Shown: positions 44,988-56,725, numbered from the stretch's first letter. The stretch is DNA of 64,000 bases from Nocardioides sp. cx-173 (GCF_021117365.1 NZ_CP088262.1:62001-126000); one strand, 5' to 3'. The notes: generated by a model from the sequence alone, not told the origin. Made by a program: numbers and translations.

Positions 44988-47047
44988 CCGCCACCCTCGC
45001 CCCGCCGGCCGCGGGCCCCCGGAGCCCGGAGCCCCCGGAGACGCGTGAGCGCCGTACGGTGCCGCGCTGGGTGTGGGCGCTGGGGGTGATCGGGCTGTGG
45101 GTCGCGGTGTGGGCCCTCACCAAGGGCCAGGACACGCTCGCCCTCGCCGGCCGCGAGAACACCGACCTGCACGACTCGCTGACCGGCTTTCGCGACGACG
45201 TGCTCGCGAACCGCGACACCAACCCGGTCATCCAGTTCACCTACGGGCTCGGGGACTGGTTCGGCGGAGTCGTCGACTGGCTCCAGCGGATGCTGTCGAT
45301 CCCCGACTTCCCGCGCCCGGTGCCCCAGGTCGGCTGGCTCGGCATCACCGCGGTCGCGGCCTGGGTCGGCCTGGCCGTCGCGGGATGGCGGATCGCCATC
45401 CTCGTGGCGTTGTCGTTCGTCTCCTTCGGGGCCTTCGGCTTCTGGTCCGACGCCATGGACTCCTTGATCGTCACCTTCGTCTCCGTCGCGGTCGTCGTCG
45501 TGGTGGGCATCCCGCTCGCGGTGCTTCTCGGGACCTCCGGCCGGGCGACCACGGCGGTCGTCACCACCATGCTCGACGTGCTGCAGACCCTGCCCGCGTT
45601 CGTCTACCTGGCACCCATCGCGCTGTTCTTCGGCATCGGTCCCTCGGCGGCGGTGATCTGCACGCTCATCTACGCGCTGCCGCCGCTCATCCGGATCGCC
45701 GGGCACGGCATCCGCACCGTCTCGTCCACGACCATCGAGGCCACCGACTCGGCCGGCCAGACCCGGTGGCAGCGGCTGACCAAGGTGCAGCTGCCCATGG
45801 CCCGTCGCACGATCGTGGTGGGCCTGAACCAGACGATCATGGCGGCGCTGTCGATGGCGACGATCGCCGCGCTGGTCAACGGCCCCGGCCTCGGCCTGCC
45901 GGTCTACCGCGCGCTGACGCGCAACGACGTGGGCGGCGCGTTCGTGCCGGGCCTGCTGATCGTGGTCATGGCCGTGATGCTCGACCGCGCCACCACGGCC
46001 GCGAGCGAGTACGGCGAGAAGACCGCGCGCGGCCGGGTGGACCTCAGGCTGCGGCGCATCGTCCTCGCGGTGGCCGGCATCGGCGCGCTGGTCGCGGTCT
46101 ACCTCTCCCGCACCTACTCCTCGCTCGCGGAGTTCCGCGAGCTGTCGTGGGGTCCCCAGCTGGCCGACGCGGTGGACCGGTTCTTCGAGTGGTTCACCGA
46201 CACCTTCCGCGACGTCACCCAGGCGTTCAAGGACGCGATCAGCTCGCTGCTGCTCAACCCGCTGCAGGCGCTGCTGTCGGAGTCGCCGTGGTGGCTCGCC
46301 GCCGCGGCCATCCTGGCGCTGGCGGTCGTCTTCGGCGGGGTCCGCGCGGTCGTGCCCACCGTGCTCTGCCTGGCGGGCCTCCTCTTCGTCGACCTGTGGC
46401 ACGACGCGATGGTCACTCTCACGATGGTGCTGGTCGGCACGCTCCTGGTGATGGTCCTTGCCGTGGTGCTCGGCGTGGCGATGGCACGCAGCCGGCGCAC
46501 CGACCTGGTGCTGCGACCCCTCCTGGACGCCGGGCAGACGATCCCGCCGTTCGTCTACCTCATCCCGGTGCTCGCGCTCTTCGGCCCGACCCGCTTCACG
46601 GCGATCGTCGCCGGTGTCGTCTACGCCGCGCCGGTCGCGATCAAGCTCGTCGCCGACGGCATCCAGGGCGTCTCGCCGACGACTCTGGAGGCGGCTCGAT
46701 CGACCGGCTCGACGACGTGGCAGGAGATCACCAAGGTCCAGCTGCCGATGGCGCGCGGCTCGCTCGTGCTGGCGGCCAACCAGGGCCTGCTCTACGTCCT
46801 CGCCATGGTCGTGATCGGCGGTCTGGTGGGCGCCGGAGCGCTCGGATACGACGTGGTGCTCGGCTTCGCCCGCTCCGAGGAGTGGGGCAAGGGGGCGGCC
46901 GGCGGCATCAGCATCGTGCTGCTCGGCATCATGCTCGACCGGATCATGCGCGGCGCTGCCGGCAAGGACCGTCCAGTCCGCGACCCTGCGCAGCCGTCCC
47001 GCTGGGCCGGCGTGCGGTGGACCGGCTCGCTTCGAGCCACCCGATAG
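44984..47047 (+). CDS. Glycine betaine ABC importer permease, tandem double-domain
   Basis: About 687 residues, roughly twice a normal ProW. Two BPD_transp_1 permease modules occur in one chain: the first with the EAA loop [20 protein letters not shown] (about 250-270), the second with [20 protein letters not shown] (about 570-590). Matching pairs [20 protein letters not shown] and [20 protein letters not shown] confirm an internal duplication. One polypeptide could therefore supply both membrane subunits. GTG 44984 overlaps the ATPase stop. The stretch before domain 2 (about 380-440) is amphipathic and rich in Phe/Asp. Confidence 0.9.
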   Translation: MTATLAPPAAGPRSPEPPETRERRTVPRWVWALGVIGLWVAVWALTKGQDTLALAGRENTDLHDSLTGFRDDVLANRDTNPVIQFTYGLGDWFGGVVDWLQRMLSIPDFPRPVPQVGWLGITAVAAWVGLAVAGWRIAILVALSFVSFGAFGFWSDAMDSLIVTFVSVAVVVVVGIPLAVLLGTSGRATTAVVTTMLDVLQTLPAFVYLAPIALFFGIGPSAAVICTLIYALPPLIRIAGHGIRTVSSTTIEATDSAGQTRWQRLTKVQLPMARRTIVVGLNQTIMAALSMATIAALVNGPGLGLPVYRALTRNDVGGAFVPGLLIVVMAVMLDRATTAASEYGEKTARGRVDLRLRRIVLAVAGIGALVAVYLSRTYSSLAEFRELSWGPQLADAVDRFFEWFTDTFRDVTQAFKDAISSLLLNPLQALLSESPWWLAAAAILALAVVFGGVRAVVPTVLCLAGLLFVDLWHDAMVTLTMVLVGTLLVMVLAVVLGVAMARSRRTDLVLRPLLDAGQTIPPFVYLIPVLALFGPTRFTAIVAGVVYAAPVAIKLVADGIQGVSPTTLEAARSTGSTTWQEITKVQLPMARGSLVLAANQGLLYVLAMVVIGGLVGAGALGYDVVLGFARSEEWGKGAAGGISIVLLGIMLDRIMRGAAGKDRPVRDPAQPSRWAGVRWTGSLRATR

Positions 47048-47093
47048 CTCTCGGCAGGACAACACCCGGCACCACCCAACCAAGGAGAAGAAA

Positions 47094-48080
47094 TTGCGAC
47101 ACTCAAGGAAGCGAGTAGCAGGCCTCGTCTCGGTTGCGGCGGTGGCTGCTCTCACGCTCGCCGGCTGCGGCGAGGGGTCCATCGACGAGGAGACCAAGGA
47201 GAACGAGTCCCAGGCGGCCGAGGCCGGCGACTGCGGCGAGGTCAACATGGCGGTCAACCCCTGGGTCGGCTACGAGGCGGACGCCTACGTCGTGGGACAG
47301 ATCGCGAGCGAGCAGCTCGGCTGCAAGGTCAACTACAAGGAGCTCAAGGAGGACGTCGCCTGGCAAGGCTTCGGCACCGGCGAGGTCGACGTCGTGATCG
47401 AGGACTGGGGCCACCCGGACCTGGAGAAGAAGTTCTTCGAGGGCACCGGCGACGGCAGCGCGATGGACGGCGGCCCGACCGGCAACGTCGGGATCATCGG
47501 CTGGTACGTCCCGCCGTGGCTCGCGGAGGAGCACCCGGACATCCTCGAGTACGAGAACCTCAACAAGTACGCCAAGGACTTCGCGACCTCCGAGTCCGGA
47601 GGCAAGGGTCAGTTCCTCGGCGCCGACCCCTCCTACGTCCAGTTCGACGAGGCGATCGTGGCCAACCTCGACCTCGACTTCAAGGTCGTCTTCTCCGGCA
47701 GCGAGGCCGCCAGCATCACGGCGTTCCAGCAGGCCGAGGAGAACAAGGAGTTCCTGATCGGCTACTTCTACGAGCCGCAGTGGCTCTTCGCCGACGTCCC
47801 GCTGGCGAAGGTGGCGCTGCCGCCGTACGAGGAGGGGTGCCAGGACGACCCGGCCAAGGTCGCCTGCGACTACCCCGAGACGGAGCTGAAGAAGATCCTC
47901 TCGACCGAGTGGGTCGCCGAGGGCGGGCCGGCGGTCGAGCTGGTCCAGAACTTCCAGTGGACCAACGAGGACCAGAACCTCGTGGCCAAGTACATCTCCG
48001 ACGAGGGCCTGTCCGCCGAGGACGCGGCCGCGAAGTGGGTCGAGGAGAACCAGGACAAGGTCGACGCCTGGCTGGGCTGA
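47094..48080 (+). CDS. proX: Glycine betaine/choline-binding lipoprotein (ProX/OpuAC-like)
   Basis: 328 residues. Signal peptide with lipobox LTLAGC (Cys 25), then an OpuAC-type substrate-binding domain: VNMAVNPWVGYEADAYVVGQ, ELKEDVAWQGFGTGEVDVVI, EDWGHPDLEKKFFEG, IIGWYVPPWLAEEHP and GYFYEPQWLFADV. The several Trp/Tyr residues fit an aromatic cage for a quaternary ammonium group. Start is TTG 47094, supported by AAGGAG 6 nt upstream. Followed by a strong hairpin terminator. Confidence 0.92.
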   Translation: MRHSRKRVAGLVSVAAVAALTLAGCGEGSIDEETKENESQAAEAGDCGEVNMAVNPWVGYEADAYVVGQIASEQLGCKVNYKELKEDVAWQGFGTGEVDVVIEDWGHPDLEKKFFEGTGDGSAMDGGPTGNVGIIGWYVPPWLAEEHPDILEYENLNKYAKDFATSESGGKGQFLGADPSYVQFDEAIVANLDLDFKVVFSGSEAASITAFQQAEENKEFLIGYFYEPQWLFADVPLAKVALPPYEEGCQDDPAKVACDYPETELKKILSTEWVAEGGPAVELVQNFQWTNEDQNLVAKYISDEGLSAEDAAAKWVEENQDKVDAWLG

Positions 48081-48095
48081 GTCCGGAGCCGAACT

Positions 48096-48125
48096 CCGGC
48101 CGGGAGGTCTTGACCTCCCGGCCGG
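48096..48125 (+). terminator. Terminator hairpin after the betB-proX run
   Basis: Perfect 14-bp arms CCGGCCGGGAGGTC (48096-48109) and GACCTCCCGGCCGG (48112-48125) around TT. An alternative overlapping hairpin CCGGAG/CTCCGG lies at 48083-48099. No T-run. It separates the transport operon from the dimethylglycine dehydrogenase operon, which has its own operators. Confidence 0.8.
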
Positions 48126-48146
48126 GGACGGGTGATCCTGGAGTTC

Positions 48147-48182
48147 GTTTCATATGACGCATCAGGTTGCGCATCACGCAAC
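48147..48182. promoter_or_regulatory. Putative IclR operators upstream of dimethylglycine dehydrogenase (two tandem sites)
   Basis: Site 1 GTTTCATATGACGCATC (48147-48163) and site 2 GTTGCGCATCACGCAAC (48166-48182), the second a perfect 6-5-6 palindrome; spacing 19 bp. The pair ends 20 bp before the ATG at 48203. Confidence 0.75.
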
Positions 48183-48202
48183 ACTCTGAACCGGGAGCCC
48201 TC

Positions 48203-50713
48203 ATGGTCACCGTCCCCACCTCGGCGCAGGTCGTCGTCATCGGCGCCGGCATCGTCGGCAACAGCCTCGTGCACCACCTCGCCCGGCTGGGCTGGCGCGA
48301 CATCGTGCAGCTCGACAAGGGGGCGCTGCCCAACCCCGGCGGCTCGACCGGCCACGCGTCCAACTTCATCTTCCCGGTGGACCACTCCCGGGAGATCACG
48401 GACCTGACGCTGGACTCGGTGCGGCAGTACCAGGAGATGGGCGTCTTCACGCAGTCCGGCGGCTTCGAGATCGCGCGCACCGAGGAGCGCATGGAGGAGC
48501 TGCGCCGACGGATGTCGTCGGCCAGGGCGTGGGGCATCGAGGCGGAGCTGGTCGACGCCGACTTCGTGAAGGAGAAGGTGCCGTTCATCGAGACCGACGC
48601 CATCCTCGGGGCGTTCTGGACCCCGAGCGTCGGGGTGGTCGACTCGCTGCGCGCCGGCACGATCATGCGCGAGAGCGCGCTGGCCACCGGCGCGCTGACC
48701 GTCGTACCGACGGTCGAGGTGACCGGGATGGACGTGCAGGACGGGCGCATCCGGCGAGTGCGGACCAGCGGCGGCGACATCGAGACCGAGTACGCCGTGA
48801 TCGCGGCGGGCGTGTGGAGCCCCAAGCTCGGCGACATGGCCGGGATCAGCATCCCGCTGACCCCTGCCGTGCACCAGATGATCAGCGTCGGGCCGTGCCC
48901 GCAGCTGGCCGAGCGCGAGGGCGAGATCAGCTTCCCGATCATCCGCGACATGGACACCTTCTGCTACGAGCGCCAGCACGGCGCCGACATGGAGGTCGGG
49001 TCCTACGCCCACCGCGCGATCCTGCACGAGCCGGAGGACATCCCCTCGATCGAGCAGGCCAAGCTCTCGCCGACCGAGATGCCGTTCACCTCCGACGACT
49101 TCGACCCCCAGCTCGAGCAGGCCTACGAGCTGATGCCCGAGCTGCTGGGCGCCGAGGGCGCGGAGATGCGCTATGCGATCAACGGCCTGCTTTCCCTGAC
49201 CTGCGACGGCAACCCGATCCTGGGCGAGAGCCTGGTCAAGGGCCTGTGGACCGCGTCGGCGGTGTGGATCAAGGAGGGCCCCGGCGTCGGCCGCGCGGTC
49301 GCGGAGTGGATGACCGACGGGCACTCCGAGATCGACGTCCACCACAGCGACATCGCGCGCTTCCACCCGCACCAGATGCGCCGCGAGCACACCCGGCTGC
49401 GCACGACCGAGTCGTTCATCAAGACCTACGGGATCGTCCACCCCGCCGAGCAGTACGAGTCCGACCGCGACCAGCGGGTCTCGCCGATGCACGAGTCGCA
49501 GCAGAAGCTCGGCGCCGTGTTCTTCGAGACCGCCGGCTGGGAGCGCCCGCACTGGTACGAGTCCAACGCCGGGCTGGTGGCGGAGTACGGCGCGGCCGTC
49601 ATGCCGCGCGAGCACGAGTGGGACGCGCGCTGGTGGAGCCCGATCATCAACGCCGAGCACCTGCGCATGCGCGAGGCGGCCGGGGTCATCGACCTGACGG
49701 CGTTCCAGGTCCTCGACATCGTGGGGCCCGGCGCGCTGGAGACCGTGCAGCGGACCTGCGCCGCGCAGTGCGACGTCGCGGTGGGCAAGGTCGTCTACAC
49801 CCCGGTGCTCGATGCCAAGGGCGGCTTCCTCTCCGACCTCACGGTGATGCGGCTCGGCGACGAGCACTTCCGCGTGGTCACGGGCGGCGCGCATGGCCCC
49901 GTCGACCGCAAGACGTTCGCCGACCAGCTGCCATCCGACGGCGCGACCACGCTGAGCGACGTGACCGACGAGGTGTCCACGATCGGGCTGTGGGGTCCGC
50001 GGGCACGCGACATCCTCGCCTCGCTGACCTCCGACGACCTGTCCGACGAGGGGTTCGGCTTCCTGACGTGCCGGTCGGTGCAGGTGGGCGGGACCACGGT
50101 CCTGGCCTCGCGGATCTCCTACGTCGGCGAGCTGGGCTGGGAGCTCTACGTCGACATGGGCTCGGCCGCGGAGCTGTGGGACGCGCTGCTCGAGGCCGGC
50201 GAGCCGCACGGCGCCGTGCCGGTCGGGATCGGCGTCTACGGCACCACCGGGCGCTTGGAGAAGGGCTACCGGGCCTACGGCGCCGAGCTCGACAGCGAGC
50301 GCACGATCGTCGAGGCGGGCATGCAGCGGCCCAAGGTCAAGGCGGCCGACTTCGTCGGCCGGGCGGCGTACCTGGCGCAGCGTGAGGTGCCGCCGCGGGC
50401 CGTGCTCTGCACGATGACCGTCGACGACCACACCTCGGCGTCGGGGGTGAAGCGCTACATGCTCGGCGGCGAGCCGATCCTCACCCGCCACGGCGCCACC
50501 CTGACCGACGGGCACGGGCACCACCCCTACGTCACCTCGGCCGGCTCGGCGCCGTCGCTCGGGAAGCACGTGCTGATGGCCTACCTGCCGCCGGACGTCG
50601 CCGTCGTCGGGCAGGAGCTCGCGGTCTCCTACATGGAGGAGCTCTATCCGGTCACCGTCGGCTCGGTCGACGCGACACCGCTGTTCGACCCGGCCAACGA
50701 GCGTCTGAAGTGA
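48203..50713 (+). CDS. Dimethylglycine/sarcosine dehydrogenase (FAD + GcvT domains)
   Basis: About 836 residues. N-terminal DAO-type FAD domain (VVVIGAGIVGNSLVHHLARLG, GSTGHASNFIFP with the His for covalent flavin in related enzymes, GLLSLTCDGNPILGES), an FAO_M-like middle domain, and a C-terminal aminomethyltransferase (GcvT) half (MREAAGVIDLTAFQVLDI, GPRARDILASLTSD, SYVGELGWELYV) that binds THF and captures the formaldehyde unit as methylene-THF. Downstream ETF genes overlap it, so electrons go to ETF. Dimethylglycine is the likelier substrate from the pathway; sarcosine is possible. Start ATG 48203. Confidence 0.9.
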   Translation: MVTVPTSAQVVVIGAGIVGNSLVHHLARLGWRDIVQLDKGALPNPGGSTGHASNFIFPVDHSREITDLTLDSVRQYQEMGVFTQSGGFEIARTEERMEELRRRMSSARAWGIEAELVDADFVKEKVPFIETDAILGAFWTPSVGVVDSLRAGTIMRESALATGALTVVPTVEVTGMDVQDGRIRRVRTSGGDIETEYAVIAAGVWSPKLGDMAGISIPLTPAVHQMISVGPCPQLAEREGEISFPIIRDMDTFCYERQHGADMEVGSYAHRAILHEPEDIPSIEQAKLSPTEMPFTSDDFDPQLEQAYELMPELLGAEGAEMRYAINGLLSLTCDGNPILGESLVKGLWTASAVWIKEGPGVGRAVAEWMTDGHSEIDVHHSDIARFHPHQMRREHTRLRTTESFIKTYGIVHPAEQYESDRDQRVSPMHESQQKLGAVFFETAGWERPHWYESNAGLVAEYGAAVMPREHEWDARWWSPIINAEHLRMREAAGVIDLTAFQVLDIVGPGALETVQRTCAAQCDVAVGKVVYTPVLDAKGGFLSDLTVMRLGDEHFRVVTGGAHGPVDRKTFADQLPSDGATTLSDVTDEVSTIGLWGPRARDILASLTSDDLSDEGFGFLTCRSVQVGGTTVLASRISYVGELGWELYVDMGSAAELWDALLEAGEPHGAVPVGIGVYGTTGRLEKGYRAYGAELDSERTIVEAGMQRPKVKAADFVGRAAYLAQREVPPRAVLCTMTVDDHTSASGVKRYMLGGEPILTRHGATLTDGHGHHPYVTSAGSAPSLGKHVLMAYLPPDVAVVGQELAVSYMEELYPVTVGSVDATPLFDPANERLK

Positions 50714-51459
50714 AGGTCCTGGTCTGCGTCAAGCGCGTCGTCGACTCCTCCAGCGAGGTGGTGCTGACCGACGACGCGCAGGCGGTCGACGGTCGGTACG
50801 CCGGCTTCACGATGAGCGCGCACGAGGAGTGCGCCGTCGAGCTGGCGGTCCAGGTGGCGGCCGCGACCGGCGGGAGCGCCACCGTGCTCACGCTGGGCGA
50901 CGCCGACGCGGTGGAGCAGCTGCGCGCCGCGCTGGCCGTCGGCTGCACCGAGGCGGTGCACGTGCTGGCCGACTCCTCGACGTACGGCCCGGCCGACGTG
51001 GCGCGCGAGATCGCGGCCGTCGCGGGCGACTTCGACCTGGTCCTGCTGGGCAACGACGCCGCCGACAGCGGTGACTTCCAGGTCGGCATCCGGCTGGCCT
51101 ACGAGCTGGGCCGGCCGGTGGTCAACGGGGTCACGAACGTGTCGGTGGCCGACGGGATCGTCACGGCGAGCGGCGCCGGGACCGACGGCCACGAGACCTA
51201 TCGGGTGCCGCTGCCCGCCGTCGTCACCGTGCTGGAGGGCGGGGTCGAGCCGCGCTACCCGACCGTGCCCGGTCGGATGAAGGCCAAGAAGGTGCCGATC
51301 GAGGAGCGGTCGCCCGTTGCCTCACCGGTGGGGCCGTCACGGGTGCGCCTGCTGCTGCCGCCGCCGGCGCCGTCGAACGTGCAGGTCCTCGGCAAGGGCG
51401 CCGACGCGGCGCCCGCCGTCGTCGACCTCTTCGAGCAGCTGGGGGTGCTCTCCCGATGA
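50710..51459 (+). CDS. etfB: Electron transfer flavoprotein, beta subunit
   Basis: 249 residues. KVLVCVKRVVDSSSEVVLTD opening, LLGNDAADSGDFQVGIRLAYELGRPVVN and PTVPGRMKAKKVPIEE near the C-terminus are ETF-beta features. GTG 50710 overlaps the dehydrogenase stop (GTGA) and its stop overlaps etfA (ATGA). The coupling indicates a dedicated ETF for dimethylglycine/sarcosine oxidation, passing electrons to ETF:quinone oxidoreductase (not in the window). Confidence 0.92.
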   Translation: MKVLVCVKRVVDSSSEVVLTDDAQAVDGRYAGFTMSAHEECAVELAVQVAAATGGSATVLTLGDADAVEQLRAALAVGCTEAVHVLADSSTYGPADVAREIAAVAGDFDLVLLGNDAADSGDFQVGIRLAYELGRPVVNGVTNVSVADGIVTASGAGTDGHETYRVPLPAVVTVLEGGVEPRYPTVPGRMKAKKVPIEERSPVASPVGPSRVRLLLPPPAPSNVQVLGKGADAAPAVVDLFEQLGVLSR

Positions 51460-52430
51460 TCCTGGTGCTGGTGGAGAGCACGCCCGCGGGCGAGGCGGTC
51501 GAGGTCTCGCGCGAGGCGCTCACCTTCGCGCGGTCGCTGGCCGCCGAGGGCGGCGGCGTCCCGGTCGACGCGGTGCTCGTGGGCGAGCCGTCCGCGGAGC
51601 TGGCCGCGACGCTGGCGGCGTACGGCGTGCGGAGGGTGCACGCGCTGACCGGCGAGGCGTTCGCGTCGTACGCCGGCGCGGCCTGGGCCGCCGGCGTGCA
51701 GGACGCGCGCGAGACCTCGGTGGTCGTGATGGCCGCCGGGACCCCGCGCGGCAACGAGGTGATGGCGCACGTCGCGGCCCGCGAGGGCGTGGCGATGGCG
51801 GCCAACGTGCTGTCGTTCAGCGGGCTGTCGCCGTTCGTGGTGACCCGCCAGGTCGTCGGCGGGGCCGCGCTGGAGGAGATGCGGCTCGCGGACCGGCCCG
51901 CGGTGTTCACCGTCGCCGGCCACGCCGTCGAGGCGGCGCCGGCGGACGTGCCGGGCTCCGCTGAGGTCGTGGTGCGCGCCCCGGCGGTGGCCGAGGCCGA
52001 CCTGGTCGCGCGGGTGGTGTCGAGCGAGGAGCCGGAGCCGGACCTGTCGGGCACGCTGAAGTCGGCGCGGGTGGTCGTCGGAGCCGGCCGCGGTGCGGGC
52101 AGCGCGGAGGGCTTCGCGGAGCTGGTCGAGCTGACCGAGCTGCTCGGCGGCTCGCTCGGGGTCTCGCGCGTCGTGACCTCGCTCGGCTGGCGCCCCCACC
52201 ACGAGCAGGTCGGCCAGACCGGCAGCCGGATCTCGCCGGAGCTCTACATCCCCTGCGGCATCAGCGGCGCGATTCAGCACTGGGCCGGCTGCTCCACGGC
52301 GAAGAGCATCCTGGCGATCAACACCGACCCCGAGGCCCCCATGGTGACCAAGGCGACGTACGCCGTCATCGGCGACCTGCACGAGGTCGTCCCCGCCATC
52401 AACGCCGAGATCCGCCGCCGTCACCGCTGA
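51456..52430 (+). CDS. etfA: Electron transfer flavoprotein, alpha subunit
   Basis: 324 residues. C-terminal FAD domain with RVVVGAGRGAGSAEGF, LGGSLGVSRVVTSLGW, QVGQTGSRISPELYIPCGIS, GAIQHWAGCSTAKSILAIN and PMVTKATYAVIGDLHEVVPA, the canonical ETF-alpha pattern. Start ATG 51456 in ATGA overlap with etfB. Its stop codon is inside hairpin repeat A2. Last gene of the betaine catabolic island. Confidence 0.93.
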   Translation: MILVLVESTPAGEAVEVSREALTFARSLAAEGGGVPVDAVLVGEPSAELAATLAAYGVRRVHALTGEAFASYAGAAWAAGVQDARETSVVVMAAGTPRGNEVMAHVAAREGVAMAANVLSFSGLSPFVVTRQVVGGAALEEMRLADRPAVFTVAGHAVEAAPADVPGSAEVVVRAPAVAEADLVARVVSSEEPEPDLSGTLKSARVVVGAGRGAGSAEGFAELVELTELLGGSLGVSRVVTSLGWRPHHEQVGQTGSRISPELYIPCGISGAIQHWAGCSTAKSILAINTDPEAPMVTKATYAVIGDLHEVVPAINAEIRRRHR

Positions 52431-52490
52431 CCCGTCAGAAACTGCACGGATTTCCCGCTGAGCCGTCAGAAAGTTTGTGACGGGTCAGCG
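52425..52490. repeat. Hairpin repeat family A, copy 2
   Basis: CGCTGACCCGTCAG half-unit at the etfA stop, then the stem CGCTGAGCCGTCA (52456-52468) and TGACGGGTCAGCG (52478-52490), one mismatch, with the same GAAAGTTTG loop as copy 1. About five differences from 23333-23398 over 66 bp. Confidence 0.88.
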
Positions 52491-52517
52491 CTTGGGTAAC
52501 GGTGTAATCATGTAAGC

Positions 52518-53030
52518 ATGAGCAACGAGACGCAGGAGAGGGTGCGCGGCTGGTTCACCGGCCGGCTGCCCCAGGAGTGGCAGGTCGAGGCGCCGCGGGT
52601 GGCGGTCGACCGCGAGGAGATCACCGTGGTCCTCACCGTGGCGGACGTCGCGGCCGGGGAGTCGGAGGTCGAGCAGGCCGAGGCGCGCGCGGGCCGCGCC
52701 CGCGCCTTCCGCGAGGAGACCCGCGAGGCCCGCATGGCGATCGCGCGCGAGGCGGAGCACCGCTTCGAGCGCAAGGTGTCGTGGGGCGTGGTGGTCGGCG
52801 GGCGCGAGGAGCTGTGGACCCACGTGTCCGCACCGGTGATGACCCGGCTGCGCCAGCCCCAGCGCCAGGTGCTCGACACGTTGGTCGACTCCGGCGTCGC
52901 CCGCTCGCGCTCGGAGGCGCTGGCGTGGTGCGTGCGCCTGGTCGGCCAGCACGAGGCCGACTGGCTCGCCGAGCTGCGCGACGCGATGACGCACGTGGAC
53001 GATGTACGCGCCAAGGGCCCGGCTGCCTGA
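52518..53030 (+). CDS. Hypothetical protein with RHH-like C-terminus
   Basis: 170 residues. The middle is charged and helical (ESEVEQAEARAGRARAFREE, TREARMAIAREAEHRFERK). The C-terminal part VDSGVARSRSEALAWCVRLV resembles the SRSEAL-type helices of ribbon-helix-helix DNA-binding proteins, so a transcriptional or antitoxin-like role is possible; no toxin gene is adjacent. TGTAAT 9 nt before the ATG may be a -10 of a leaderless transcript. Family not identified. Confidence 0.7.
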   Translation: MSNETQERVRGWFTGRLPQEWQVEAPRVAVDREEITVVLTVADVAAGESEVEQAEARAGRARAFREETREARMAIAREAEHRFERKVSWGVVVGGREELWTHVSAPVMTRLRQPQRQVLDTLVDSGVARSRSEALAWCVRLVGQHEADWLAELRDAMTHVDDVRAKGPAA

Positions 53031-53079
53031 GCCGGCGCGGCTGCTCGTTCTCCGCGATACTTCGCGGGCGTTTCGGTCG

Positions 53080-53107
53080 CTTGTCAGGGGTTGCAACCCC
53101 TGACAAG
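53080..53107. repeat. Perfect 28-bp palindrome (family D)
   Basis: CTTGTCAGGGGTTG and CAACCCCTGACAAG with no spacer, in the 117-bp gap between the RHH-like gene and the convergent MHS transporter. Could be a bidirectional terminator, or a single copy of another dispersed palindrome. Confidence 0.85.
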
Positions 53108-53147
53108 CCCGCGGTGGGACCGGTCAGCCGGGTATCCCATCCCGCGG

Positions 53148-54482
53148 CTACGGCACCGCCACCGCCGGCTCGCGGACCGGCTCGGCGACGGGCGCGAGGT
53201 CGTCGTGCAGGTCGCGGCCGCGGGTCTCGGGCAGGAGCGCGGCGCAGCCGAGGCTGATCAACGCGATGACGACGTTGTAGCCCGCGACCAGCCAGAGCGT
53301 GCCGTCCCCCTTGGTCACCAACCAGGCCGCAATGAGCGGGGTGAGGCCCGAGGCGAGGATGCCGGAGACCTGGTAGAGCGTGCTGAGCGCCGAGTAGCGG
53401 TAGCGGGTGTCGAAGAGCTCGCTCCAGAACGACGCCAGCGGGCCGTAGACGATGCCGTAGATGACCCCGAGCCCGCCGATGAATGTGACCGCGACGCCGA
53501 GGGTGGTCCCGCCCTGGACCAGCCAGGCCGCCGGGAACGCGAACAGCAGCGCGATCACCACGCCGGTGTTGTAGACGCGCTTGCGGCCGAAGGTGTCGCT
53601 CAGCCGTCCGGAGACGAGCACCAGCGCGACGCCGAGCAGCGCGCCCACCATGATCGCGTTGAGGGCCGTGGACTTGGGGATGCCCACGTTCTTCACGGTG
53701 TAGGCGAGCAGGTAGACCGAGAACAGGTTGAACGTGAAGCCCTCGATGAAGCGGGTGCCCATGCCGAGCAGCAGCGTGCGCGGCTGGCGCCGCACGAGCT
53801 CGGCGACCGGGTTGGGCGAGATCTCCTTGGTGGCCTGCACCTGCTGGAACGCCGGCGTCTCCATGACCGAGAGCCGGATCCAGGCGCCGATCGCCAGCAG
53901 CACGATGCTCACCAGGAAGCAGGCGCGCCAGCCCCACGCGAGGAACTGCTCGTCGGGCAGCTGGCTGGCGAGGGCGAACGCGCCGGAGGCGAGGAAGAGC
54001 CCGCCGGGGACGCCGATGTGGGCGAAGCTGCCGAAGAAGCCCCGGCGCTGTGCCGGCGCGAACTCGACCGCCAGCAGTACGGCGCCGCCGTACTCCCCGC
54101 CGACGCCGATGCCCTGGAGGATCCGCAGCACGACCAGGAGGATCGGCGCCCAGACGCCGATCTCGTCGTAGGTCGGCAGCAGCCCGATGGCGGCGGTGCC
54201 GACGCCCATGATCAGCAGCGTCCAGATCAGCATGGTCTTGCGGCCGATGCGGTCCCCGAAGTGGCCGAAGATCAGCCCGCCGACGGGGCGGGCGACGAAG
54301 CCGACCGCGAAGGTGCCGAAGGCCGCGAACTGCGCGGCGGGGCCGTCGAGGCCGTTGAAGAACAGCTGGTCGAAGACCAGGCCCGCCGCGGTGCCGTAGA
54401 GGAAGAAGTCGTACCACTCGATCGTGGCGCCGACCGCGGATGCGGCGGCGACCTTGCGAGGCGAGGTCGGGGCGGGCGTCAT
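53148..54482 (-). CDS. MFS transporter, metabolite:H+ symporter (MHS) family
   Basis: 444 residues, 12 helices. MHS hallmarks: ATIEWYDFFLYGTAAGLVF (helix 1), GHFGDRIGRKTMLIWTLLIM (loop 2-3) and LQGIGVGGEYGGAVLLAVE (helix 4). The family imports organic acids, shikimate, or compatible solutes such as proline/betaine (ProP). The place just after the betaine island makes betaine-like or carboxylate uptake plausible but unproven. Its own promoter region (54483-54580) is AT-richer than the surroundings, with TTAATAGGGATA. Confidence 0.88.
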   Translation of the reverse strand: MTPAPTSPRKVAAASAVGATIEWYDFFLYGTAAGLVFDQLFFNGLDGPAAQFAAFGTFAVGFVARPVGGLIFGHFGDRIGRKTMLIWTLLIMGVGTAAIGLLPTYDEIGVWAPILLVVLRILQGIGVGGEYGGAVLLAVEFAPAQRRGFFGSFAHIGVPGGLFLASGAFALASQLPDEQFLAWGWRACFLVSIVLLAIGAWIRLSVMETPAFQQVQATKEISPNPVAELVRRQPRTLLLGMGTRFIEGFTFNLFSVYLLAYTVKNVGIPKSTALNAIMVGALLGVALVLVSGRLSDTFGRKRVYNTGVVIALLFAFPAAWLVQGGTTLGVAVTFIGGLGVIYGIVYGPLASFWSELFDTRYRYSALSTLYQVSGILASGLTPLIAAWLVTKGDGTLWLVAGYNVVIALISLGCAALLPETRGRDLHDDLAPVAEPVREPAVAVP

Positions 54483-54580
54483 GAGGGCTCCTCGAGAAGG
54501 CCATTAAGAACCCTAACCGTACTGGATTAATAGGGATAGGCAAAGTGTCCGACGTCGGCGGCCGCTGGTAGACATGAAGC

Positions 54581-56677
<2,097 letters not shown>

Positions 56678-56725
56678 GGTCGCGCCTGCGTCGTTTCCGG
56701 GCGCACGCCACTTACCATCCCAGCC

